64,000 bases of DNA from Bacteroidales bacterium (GTDB lineage: Bacteria > Bacteroidota > Bacteroidia > Bacteroidales > UBA12077). This document shows, piece by piece, positions 55,032 to 62,187 of the stretch (the stretch's first letter is position 1; each line of letters opens with the position of its first letter). The stretch spans positions 186,001 through 250,000 of the forward strand of contig JAEINU010000004.1 in the NCBI GenBank assembly GCA_016342685.1, read 5' to 3'. Below the pieces are notes generated by a model. It was not told where the DNA came from and did no database searches. It saw nothing but the letters and a program-made list of their open reading frames with translations. Both the position numbers and the translations under genes were made by a program.

Positions 55032-55690
55032 ATGAACGACTTTTTGCTATAGGTGATTTTCATGGTTGCTTTGATTCTCTTAAGGAACTTGTTGAAAATC
55101 AAATTATGCTTACCAAAGGTGATAAGCTTGTTTTATTAGGTGACTGCATAGACTGGGGTAATAATAGTAAAGAAATTATTGACTATATCATTAACCTACG
55201 AGAGATTGGATTTAATGTAACTCCGCTGATTGGTAATCATGAAGTAATGCTCCTTGAAACATTTGAGAATGAAAAGAACAAGCCTATATGGATTCATAAT
55301 GGAGGAACTGAGACCTTAAATTTTTTTGGAATTGGTGCTATACAGAATATTGCCCCAAAACATCTTGAATTCTTTGAAAAGCTAACGTACTATTATTCAT
55401 TTGAAGAATTCTTGTTTGTGCATGCAGGATTTAACGATAGTGCACTTAATCCATTTTTAGATACTTATTCAATGGTATGGAAGAGTCAAATTTCATATTC
55501 AAACCCATTGCTTTCAGATAAGACAATTGTTCATGGACATAGACCAATAGCTATTGATTTGTGCAAGAAACAACTTGATAAACATCTGCAAGTTATTAAT
55601 ATCGACACTAGCTGTGTTTACAAAGAAAAAATGGGATACGGAAAGTTAACTGCAATTGAATTGTATTCAAAAAAGCTATTTTCAATTTAA
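55032..55690 (+). CDS. Metallophosphoesterase (serine/threonine phosphatase-like), 5' end frameshifted
   Basis: This calcineurin-like phosphatase shows the motifs GDFHG (about 55052), LLGDCIDWG, LIGNHEVM, FVHAGF and IVHGHRPI, all the metal ligands of the family. The frame containing GDFHG has no start codon; the ATG at 55032 (MNDF) is in another frame and would join it if the TTTTT run at 55041-55045 had one more T. Without that repair the first usable start is ATG 55106, which loses the first metal motif. So the gene is damaged, phase-variable at the T-run, or carries a sequencing error. The HTH gene follows 54 bp later. Confidence 0.75.
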
Positions 55691-55712
55691 TTTTATATAT
55701 TTTATTATTCGT

Positions 55713-55731
55713 AATTCGCGAATCGCGAATT
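55713..55731. promoter_or_regulatory. Perfect palindrome, likely operator of the HTH gene
   Basis: AATTCGCGAATCGCGAATT is a perfect 9+1+9 palindrome 13 bp before the ATG of the HTH gene. It is G+C-rich at its core in an A/T-rich gap, as expected for an autoregulatory operator. Confidence 0.6.
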
Positions 55732-55744
55732 GAAAATATGTAAT

Positions 55745-56305
55745 ATGAAAAAACATAACGGGATGCGTCCTCAAGATATAGTAGTTTTATTGAAAATCAT
55801 CGCGTTAAAACATAATGATTGGTATAACTCTGATTTAGCACAATCATTAAAAATCAGTCCGTCTGTGATATCTGAAGTATTGAACAGATGTAAAATGGCA
55901 GGATTAATTGATTCAAAAAAGCGAAAGGTTAATATTAACTCATTCATAGAATTTTTAATTTATGGGTTTAGGTATGTAATTCCTACACAGCCTGGTGCAA
56001 TAGTAAAAGGAATTCCAACAGCACATTCAGCATCACCAATTAAAGAGCATATTTCAAGTGGTTCTGATATATACGTATGGGCAAATGCTAAAGGAACTCA
56101 CCGTGGACAAGCCATCGAACCACTTTTTAAATCCATTCCGAAAATAGTGCAAGAAGATAAAGGATTCTATGAACTTCTAATTATAATAGATACTATTCGT
56201 GCCGAGAAAGGTCAGGCTTATGCTTTTATAAATATTAGTGATCAAAACGAAAAAGGGCAAGAAATAAGCAATTTCGTATATGCTTTTAAAGAAAAAAGAA
56301 AATGA
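55745..56305 (+). CDS. Winged-helix (MarR-like) regulator
   Basis: This 186-residue protein has an N-terminal helix-turn-helix (RPQDIVVLLKIIALKHNDWY, then LAQSLKISPSVISEVLNRCKMAGLID). A second part contains PGAIVKGIPTAHSASPIKEH, a segment I recall from small regulators that sit beside nucleotidyltransferase or toxin genes. No such partner follows here. The ATG at 55745 is preferred; an earlier in-frame start at 55730 would overlap the palindrome. It probably represses its own promoter. The targets are unknown. Confidence 0.75.
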   Translation: MKKHNGMRPQDIVVLLKIIALKHNDWYNSDLAQSLKISPSVISEVLNRCKMAGLIDSKKRKVNINSFIEFLIYGFRYVIPTQPGAIVKGIPTAHSASPIKEHISSGSDIYVWANAKGTHRGQAIEPLFKSIPKIVQEDKGFYELLIIIDTIRAEKGQAYAFINISDQNEKGQEISNFVYAFKEKRK

Positions 56306-56475
56306 TCTAGAGAGACAGGATAGAAGGTTGAGAGAATTTCTAACTATTGCTTATGGCCCAACGGGATCAGGGAAGCTTTTTCGAGCGAAGCATTTTAAGG
56401 TTAGTATTCAAACAAAAACATATAAATTAGGATTATAAATTCAGAATTAAGGAGAAATATTTTCGTAAAAGTAAA

Positions 56476-56533
56476 ATAACATTAAATAAAGTTTACAAAA
56501 TACATTATATTTGTAAAATATATTTAATGTTAT
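56476..56533. promoter_or_regulatory. 58-bp dyad operator/promoter of hipBA
   Basis: Outer arms ATAACATTAAATA (56476-56488) and TATTTAATGTTAT (56521-56533) and inner arms TTTACAAA (56492-56499) and TTTGTAAA (56510-56517) share exactly one centre, between 56504 and 56505. The inner right arm overlaps a TATATTTG promoter box (56506-56513), and the outer right arm reaches the hipB start codon. This is the arrangement expected for HipB autorepression. Binding is inferred. Confidence 0.7.
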
Positions 56534-56855
56534 GGCAAAAAAGAAACATGTTTTATTACCCAGATCTTTACGAATATTATCTGAATTTGGTGAAAATATT
56601 AAGTTAGCAAGGCTAAGGAGGAAACTAAGTTCTGACCAAGTAGCTGAAAGAGCAAATATTAGCAGGCCAACGTATACTGAAATTGAGAAGGGATCCCCAA
56701 ATGTTAGTATTGGGTCTTATTTTTCTGTTTTACAGGTTTTAGGATTAGAAAAAGATTTTCTTCTAATAGCGAAAGACGATATCTTAGGTAGAAAACTACA
56801 AGATGCTAAAATAACTACACAAAAACGAGCTCCAAAACGATTAAGTAATGAGTAA
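56532..56855 (+). CDS. hipB: HipB-like antitoxin, XRE family
   Basis: This 107-residue DNA-binding protein has a classical XRE HTH (FGENIKLARLRRKLSSDQVAERANISRPTYTEIEKGSPNVSIGSYF). It overlaps the hipA-like gene by 8 bp, the usual antitoxin-first arrangement. It should neutralise HipA and repress the pair through the large dyad that ends at its own start codon. Confidence 0.9.
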   Translation: MAKKKHVLLPRSLRILSEFGENIKLARLRRKLSSDQVAERANISRPTYTEIEKGSPNVSIGSYFSVLQVLGLEKDFLLIAKDDILGRKLQDAKITTQKRAPKRLSNE

Positions 56856-58116
56856 AAGAAAAATATATGTATATGCCGATTGGCAGGGGGTTGCTTCTCC
56901 TATTTTGATTGGGTATTTATACTCTGAAAGATTACGTGGCAAAGAAATTTTTTCATTTGAATATAACGGAGAGTGGTTGAATTCCGAAAATGCCTTTTTA
57001 CTTGATCCAGAATTGCAATTATACTCTGGCTTGCATTATTTGAGTGATGAAGAGAAGAAAAACTTTGGAATTTTTACAGATTCATCACCGGATCGGTGGG
57101 GACGCTTATTAATGCGAAGAAGAGAAGCTGCTGTAGCTAGGATGGAAAGAAGAACGGAGCAAACACTTTTTGAAACGGATTATTTACTTGGTGTTTTTGA
57201 CGGACACAGAATGGGGGCATTAAGATTTAAAGTAGAAGAGAATGGCCCATTTTTAAATGATAATAGGAAATTGGCGAGTCCTCCATGGACATCATTAAGA
57301 GAATTGGAAGAAATAAGCTTAAAATTAGAAGAAGATGATATTACGGAAGATCCGGAATATTTTAAATGGTTGAGTATGTTAATTGCACCAGGTTCTTCAT
57401 TAGGAGGAGCTAGGCCTAAAGCTAGTATAACAGGTAAAGATGGAAATTTGTGGATAGCAAAATTCCCAAGTCGTAGTGATAATGGTAATGTCGGTGGTTG
57501 GGAAATAGTTACTTATGAACTAGCATTAAAGGCTGGTATTAATATGGCTGAATCTGTAGCACACAAATTCTCTTCAAATAATTATACTTTTCTAACCAAG
57601 CGTTTTGATAGAACTGAAAAGAATGAGCGAATTCATTTTGCATCTGCTATGACTATGTTGGCATATACTGATGGTTTGGATCATAGCGATGGAGCAAGTT
57701 ATTTAGAATTAGTGGAGTTTATTTCAAACTATGGAGCTAATGTTAATAGTGATTTAGAAGAGCTTTGGAGAAGAATCGTTTTTAGTATTTGTGTTTCTAA
57801 TACTGATGATCATCTTAGGAACCATGGTTTTATTCTTACCGATAAAGGGTGGTTGTTATCTCCTGCTTATGATATAAACCCTAATGAAACAGGAACAGGA
57901 CTGAAATTGAATATTTCGGAAAATGACAATGCTCTCGATCTAAATCTTGCAATGGAGGTTTGCAAATATTTTAGGTTAAGTGATGATAAAGCAGAACAAA
58001 TAATAACAGAAGTAAAAAAATCTGTTCAAAATTGGAGAGCTTTAGCTTCTAAATATGGTATTTCAAAAGGAGAACAGGATCTAAAAAAAATAGCGTTTTC
58101 AAATGCAACAAATTAG
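56848..58116 (+). CDS. hipA: HipA-like toxin (serine/threonine kinase fold)
   Basis: HipA-type kinases inactivate translation factors (GltX in E. coli) by phosphorylation and cause growth arrest or persistence. This 422-residue member has the Gly-rich ATP loop SSLGGARPKASI, the strand-Lys segment LWIAKFPS, the substrate-region KRFDR, the catalytic loop SNTDDHLRNHGF and the metal-binding LSPAYDINP. All look intact, so the kinase should be active. The target is not predictable. It converges on hsdM with a 40-bp gap. Confidence 0.92.
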   Translation: MSKRKIYVYADWQGVASPILIGYLYSERLRGKEIFSFEYNGEWLNSENAFLLDPELQLYSGLHYLSDEEKKNFGIFTDSSPDRWGRLLMRRREAAVARMERRTEQTLFETDYLLGVFDGHRMGALRFKVEENGPFLNDNRKLASPPWTSLRELEEISLKLEEDDITEDPEYFKWLSMLIAPGSSLGGARPKASITGKDGNLWIAKFPSRSDNGNVGGWEIVTYELALKAGINMAESVAHKFSSNNYTFLTKRFDRTEKNERIHFASAMTMLAYTDGLDHSDGASYLELVEFISNYGANVNSDLEELWRRIVFSICVSNTDDHLRNHGFILTDKGWLLSPAYDINPNETGTGLKLNISENDNALDLNLAMEVCKYFRLSDDKAEQIITEVKKSVQNWRALASKYGISKGEQDLKKIAFSNATN

Positions 58117-58156
58117 CTCCCTGTTATCCCATTTACAAAAGTTTCAACAAATTTAT

Positions 58157-59695
58157 CTATTCACTCTTTCCATTAATAGTTTCCATAATTCCTCTAAAAC
58201 TATTCAATCCGGATTCAATGTTTTCTATAATTTCATTTGCTAAAACATCAGGATCAGGAAGATTATCAAGATCTGTAAGACTTTTATCTTTAAGCCAGAA
58301 AATATCTAAATTAGTTTTATCTCTTGCAATGATTTCATCATATGAGTATTTACGCCATCTTCCTTCTGGTCCTGAGCCTGTCGAAGGGTCTTCACTCCAG
58401 GTTTCTTTCCTTTTATGACGATTCTCTGGATTATACAATTTTACAAATTCGGCTAGATCTGCCGTTGTCATTTGCTTTTTCTTTAGTGTATGATGAACAT
58501 TAGTTCTATAATCGTAAATCCAAACTTCTTTTGTCCAAGCTTCTTTACTTGCAGGTTTATTATTAAAAAACAGAACATTTGCTTTTACTCCATGTGCATA
58601 GAATAGACCTGTAGGAAGCCTTAAGATAGTATGTAATTCAGTAGTTTTCATTAATTGTTTACGCACTTCTTCTCCTGCACCACCTTCAAATAAAACATTA
58701 TCGGGAAGAACAACAGCTGCTTCACCTGTAATCTTCAATTGCGTTTTAATATGTTGTAAAAAATTAAGCTGTTTGTTTGATGTTGTTTCCCAAAAATCCT
58801 GACGATTATAGCTTAAATCTTCTTTTTCAATTTCACCTTCTTCATTGGTAATGGTCATACTACTTTTCTTACCAAATGGTGGATTTGCTAATACATAATC
58901 AAATCTGTTTCCATTATCAGAAATCAAAGCATCGTTAGCAGACAAATAACTTTCTCCATCGATTTCGCCAATGTTATGCAAATACATATTCATTAAACAC
59001 ATTCGGCGAGTATTGGCAACAATCTCATTTCCATGAAAAGTCTTGTTTTTTAGAAACGCTTTTTCATCGGGATCTAATTGGTTGTTCGCCACAATATGAT
59101 CGTATGCAGCTAAAAAGAAACCTCCTGTACCACAGGCTGGGTCTGAGATGCTTTTCATTGGTTTTGGTTGTACACATGCAACCATTGTTTTGATTAAGGC
59201 TCTTGGTGTAAAATATTGTCCTGCACCAGATTTAGTATCTTCTGCATTTTTCTCTAAAAGACCTTCATAGATTTTCCCTTTTATATCTGCTCCCATTAAT
59301 GACCATTTTTCCTGATCAATTAGGTTTATTACTTTTAAAAGTTTTGCAGGATCTTGAATCTTATTCTGGCTTTTAGTGAAAATCTGACCTAACATATCTT
59401 TTTCGGTAGATAAACTACGCAATAATTGCGAGTAAAAAGATTCTAATTCAGCGCCCCTTTTGCCTGACAAGGTTTCCCAATTACATATTTCTCCATCTTC
59501 AATCTCTTTCCCTTCTACATCTTTAAGTTTAGGAAATTCTAAACCCTTATTGTATGGTGGTTTATTGAGCTCATCTGCCATTTTTAAGAATAGCAAATAA
59601 GTAATTTGTTCTAAGTAATCGCCATAGCCAACGCCATCATCACGAAGTACATTGGCTAAATTCCATATTTTGGATATTATTGTTGAGTCTGTCAT
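58157..59695 (-). CDS. hsdM: Type I restriction-modification methyltransferase subunit
   Basis: HsdM is the N6-adenine methyltransferase of a type I system. The 512-residue protein has the N-terminal helical HsdM_N domain (IWNLANVLRDDGVGYGDYLEQI), SAM-binding DPACGTGGFFLAAYD and catalytic NPPFG. Near residue 440 a short peptide, DPSTGSGPEG, is encoded by a G+C-rich repeat that looks inserted, apparently without breaking the frame. Its start overlaps the stop of the rhuM/fic gene (ATGA), so it is the last gene of the hsdR-hsdS-rhuM-hsdM operon. Confidence 0.95.
   Translation of the reverse strand: MTDSTIISKIWNLANVLRDDGVGYGDYLEQITYLLFLKMADELNKPPYNKGLEFPKLKDVEGKEIEDGEICNWETLSGKRGAELESFYSQLLRSLSTEKDMLGQIFTKSQNKIQDPAKLLKVINLIDQEKWSLMGADIKGKIYEGLLEKNAEDTKSGAGQYFTPRALIKTMVACVQPKPMKSISDPACGTGGFFLAAYDHIVANNQLDPDEKAFLKNKTFHGNEIVANTRRMCLMNMYLHNIGEIDGESYLSANDALISDNGNRFDYVLANPPFGKKSSMTITNEEGEIEKEDLSYNRQDFWETTSNKQLNFLQHIKTQLKITGEAAVVLPDNVLFEGGAGEEVRKQLMKTTELHTILRLPTGLFYAHGVKANVLFFNNKPASKEAWTKEVWIYDYRTNVHHTLKKKQMTTADLAEFVKLYNPENRHKRKETWSEDPSTGSGPEGRWRKYSYDEIIARDKTNLDIFWLKDKSLTDLDNLPDPDVLANEIIENIESGLNSFRGIMETINGKSE
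58368..58390. repeat. REP-like repeat inserted in hsdM coding sequence
   Basis: The stretch CCTGAGCCTGTCGAAGGGTC (with GGT before it) is the well-known dispersed CCTTCGACAGGCTCAGG type of repeat. It is far richer in G+C than the gene around it and encodes DPSTGSGPEG in frame. Confidence 0.6.
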
Positions 59696-60663
59696 TTATT
59701 TCTATTTAAAATACTTAACACTAATCTTTTTACAATTTCAGCTTCTTCTGTTTTACTACTCGCAATAAAAAGAGTTAATGCAGCTAAAGTATCGTTATCA
59801 ATAATTTGATTATTATCTTCTTTAGTTAGAGCTTTGTTTTTATCTAAAAAATACAAAAAACAAGCTGCAGCAATGCGCTTATTGCCATCCACAAAAGAAT
59901 GATTTTTGGTAATAAAATAAAGTAAATTAGCCGCTTTTTCTTCTATGGTAGGATAGAAATCGGTATCGCCAAAACCTTGTTTTATTTGATTTATCGAACT
60001 TTTAAAACTATCATCTTTTGGTTTGGCAAATATATCAGATTTAAACGCAGAATACATATTCTGAATTAATGACATATAATCTTTGAATTCGGGGTAAACA
60101 GCTTCCGTTTTTGTTTTCCCAAGTTTATCTAGCTCTTCGTGATCATAATCATCTAATAATGCTAATCCTTTCGAGAAAATTTGAAAAACTTCTTTATTCT
60201 GGTCATTTGTTGATTCTTCGAGAGCTCTGCTTATAATTCTAATTCCTGTTTTCAAATGTTCTACTTCTTGATTTTTTTGAGCCAATCGTTTTTCGTTTAT
60301 TGCATAACCTTGTACTAAGTAGTCTTTTAAACGCTGTGTAGCCCATTGTCGGAATTGTGTTCCTTGTTTGCTATTAACTCTATAACCGACTGAGATAATC
60401 ATATCCAGGTTATAGTGATCAATATCTCTTGTGACAGTACGATTACCTTCTTTTTGAACTGTTCGGAATTTCCGAACAGTTGCATTCTTTTCAAGTTCTT
60501 CTGCATCGAAAATATGCTTTATATGCTCAGATATATTTGCCTTGCTTGACACAAACAATTCGACTATTTGTGCTTGTGTTAGCCAAACTGTATCTGTATC
60601 AAATTGCACTTTCAATTCAGTGCTGTTATCTGGATTTTTATAAATTTCAATTTTATTTTCCAT
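59692..60663 (-). CDS. RhuM-Fic fusion protein inside the type I operon
   Basis: This 323-residue protein has an N-terminal RhuM-type domain (VWLTQAQIVELFVSSKANISEHIKHIF, then YNLDMIISVGYRVNS, FRQWATQRLKDYLVQGY) and a C-terminal Fic/Doc domain with HSFVDGNKRIAAACFLYFL. The Fic motif has the catalytic His and the GNKR anion-binding loop, so AMPylation or phosphotransfer is possible. RhuM-Fic genes are recurrent cargo of type I loci. Here it lies between hsdS and hsdM and overlaps hsdM by 4 bp. The ATG at 60663 is chosen. Its role (toxin, regulator or anti-phage sensor) is unknown. Confidence 0.92.
   Translation of the reverse strand: MENKIEIYKNPDNSTELKVQFDTDTVWLTQAQIVELFVSSKANISEHIKHIFDAEELEKNATVRKFRTVQKEGNRTVTRDIDHYNLDMIISVGYRVNSKQGTQFRQWATQRLKDYLVQGYAINEKRLAQKNQEVEHLKTGIRIISRALEESTNDQNKEVFQIFSKGLALLDDYDHEELDKLGKTKTEAVYPEFKDYMSLIQNMYSAFKSDIFAKPKDDSFKSSINQIKQGFGDTDFYPTIEEKAANLLYFITKNHSFVDGNKRIAAACFLYFLDKNKALTKEDNNQIIDNDTLAALTLFIASSKTEEAEIVKRLVLSILNRNK
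60457..60481. repeat. Perfect 25-bp palindrome within rhuM/fic coding sequence
   Basis: AACTGTTCGGAA and TTCCGAACAGTT flank a single central T. It encodes part of the conserved TVRKFRTVQ region. Its architecture matches the palindrome just upstream of the gene start. Confidence 0.7.
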
Positions 60664-60679
60664 AAACAAAGTTGTTTTG

Positions 60680-60704
60680 AACTATCTGGAAATTCCGGAT
60701 AGTT
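60680..60704. promoter_or_regulatory. Near-perfect 25-bp palindrome upstream of rhuM/fic
   Basis: AACTATCTGGAA and TTCCGGATAGTT flank a central A with one mismatch. It occupies the 51-bp gap between hsdS and rhuM/fic, 17 bp before the start codon, and shares the AACT-GGAA/TTCC-AGTT frame with the intragenic palindrome. It could be an operator. Confidence 0.6.
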
Positions 60705-60714
60705 ACCCTTTTCT

Positions 60715-62187
60715 TTACTTCTTTTTCTCTTTCTTTATCCTCTTATTTCGACTCCGCTCAATGCGAGCCAACAAAACACTTGCAGGCTCATAATCCTTTT
60801 CCTGTTTGCATTTTTCTATTTCTGCAGTGCTTAAGAGTTTACCTTCAAATGCTTTTTTAAGAATACTTTGGCGTAAGGCTTTGGCTTTTTCTAAACCTTC
60901 GGTTATGGTTTGTTCTACCTTATAGCAAACAGATAAACGGCTTTCTATTTCACGGATAATTTGGTTTTGCTCTAAAACCGATGGTACTTTTATTTTATAT
61001 AAAGCAATTTGATCAAATTTTACTCTTGGTTTATCACCTGACGATTGTTTATTTGACCAATGAACAAAGTCTTGTTGATGTAAAATAAGTTTTAGATAGT
61101 TTGGCTGAAAACCTTTGATTGTTTCAAGAATTATAAACTCTCCTGATGCTACTCCTTCATATTCTGCTTGATAAACTTTATTTAAATACGGTCTTAATCT
61201 TCCATATAAAACATGATTTATATTGAACCAATTACCTGCACTTCTAAATTCCTTAAACTTATATGTAAAATGTGGTTTAAGAGCATTTTTTTCAAGACAA
61301 TCCATTCCTATAAATGGATGCTCTGGTGCTTCATCAGGCATAAGTTTATGTGATATTTGAAATGCTAATTCCCCTAAATTGAAAGTTGGTAAAGAACCTG
61401 ATTGCTCAATAAACGGATAGGATATTAGTTTCTTAGGTTTTCCTGGGTTTTTCCCATCTTTCCCTTTTTCTTCCCACTTCTTAACAGCTTTTTTCCAATC
61501 TTCAATTTGTTGTTCGTAATGCTTTTGCTGCTCTTCTTTTATTTTTTCTAAAAGTTCTTCAGCAGTTGGTAGGTTGGTTTGTTTCACTCTCCACTTTTTT
61601 GTTAACTCACCCTCAAACGCTTTTTTAAGTACTGCTTGCCTGTATATTTTTAATTGTTCTTGTGCTTTTTTAAGATCGGCAATACCATTGTCTAAATCGC
61701 TGAATAATTCTTCTATTTTGGCTACTATGGCTCGTTGTTCGGGAAGTGGGGCTAGGAGAAAGCTTATTGATCTTAAATTATTCAAATTTATACCTAAAAC
61801 GGTAGTTCCACTAGATACTTTAACAATGTCTTTTTCTGAGTTTTTAAAGCTAAAAAACAGATATTTTGTGTCAATCTCGATCTTGCATTTTACGACTTTC
61901 AAATCCTGATTAATTGCTGTTTCAATTTTTGAAATTATTGGCTTGCCTGGATTAATTCTTGTTCCTATGATAATTTCATTAGGCATAGCCAAATTTGCAG
62001 AACTGTTATTCAATCCTTTTTCTGTAATAAAATCTTGAGTTACGTCTAAACTATCACCTTTTATATCTTTAATTGAAGCCCAAGGTATCTCTCCGTTCCA
62101 GAATTCAGGATTGCTTTTACTTGGAGTTCCTCCACCAACAAATTCACAAATATCTCCCAATAAACATTCTTCCCAATCTTCTCTCAT
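60715..62187 (-). CDS. hsdS: Type I restriction-modification specificity subunit
   Basis: HsdS recognises the bipartite DNA target for the HsdM and HsdR subunits. The 490-residue protein has two target-recognition domains, each followed by a conserved helical spacer: the first TRD from LGDICEFVGGGTPSKSN with spacer LPEQRAIVAKIEELFSDLDNGI, the second from about residue 280 with spacer EQNQIIREIESRLSVCYKVE. The duplicated ending VLKKAFEGELT / ILKKAFEGKLL is typical. A short repeat-like insertion is near the C-terminus. Its start shares one base with the hsdR stop (TAATG). Confidence 0.94.
   Translation of the reverse strand: MREDWEECLLGDICEFVGGGTPSKSNPEFWNGEIPWASIKDIKGDSLDVTQDFITEKGLNNSSANLAMPNEIIIGTRINPGKPIISKIETAINQDLKVVKCKIEIDTKYLFFSFKNSEKDIVKVSSGTTVLGINLNNLRSISFLLAPLPEQRAIVAKIEELFSDLDNGIADLKKAQEQLKIYRQAVLKKAFEGELTKKWRVKQTNLPTAEELLEKIKEEQQKHYEQQIEDWKKAVKKWEEKGKDGKNPGKPKKLISYPFIEQSGSLPTFNLGELAFQISHKLMPDEAPEHPFIGMDCLEKNALKPHFTYKFKEFRSAGNWFNINHVLYGRLRPYLNKVYQAEYEGVASGEFIILETIKGFQPNYLKLILHQQDFVHWSNKQSSGDKPRVKFDQIALYKIKVPSVLEQNQIIREIESRLSVCYKVEQTITEGLEKAKALRQSILKKAFEGKLLSTAEIEKCKQEKDYEPASVLLARIERSRNKRIKKEKKK
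60747..60763. repeat. Fragment of dispersed repeat in hsdS 3' end
   Basis: TTCGACTCCGCTCAATG resembles the dispersed CTTCGACTCCGCTCAGTG type repeat known from many Bacteroidota genomes. It encodes the IERSR part of the HsdS C-terminus and is richer in G+C than its surroundings. Confidence 0.45.
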
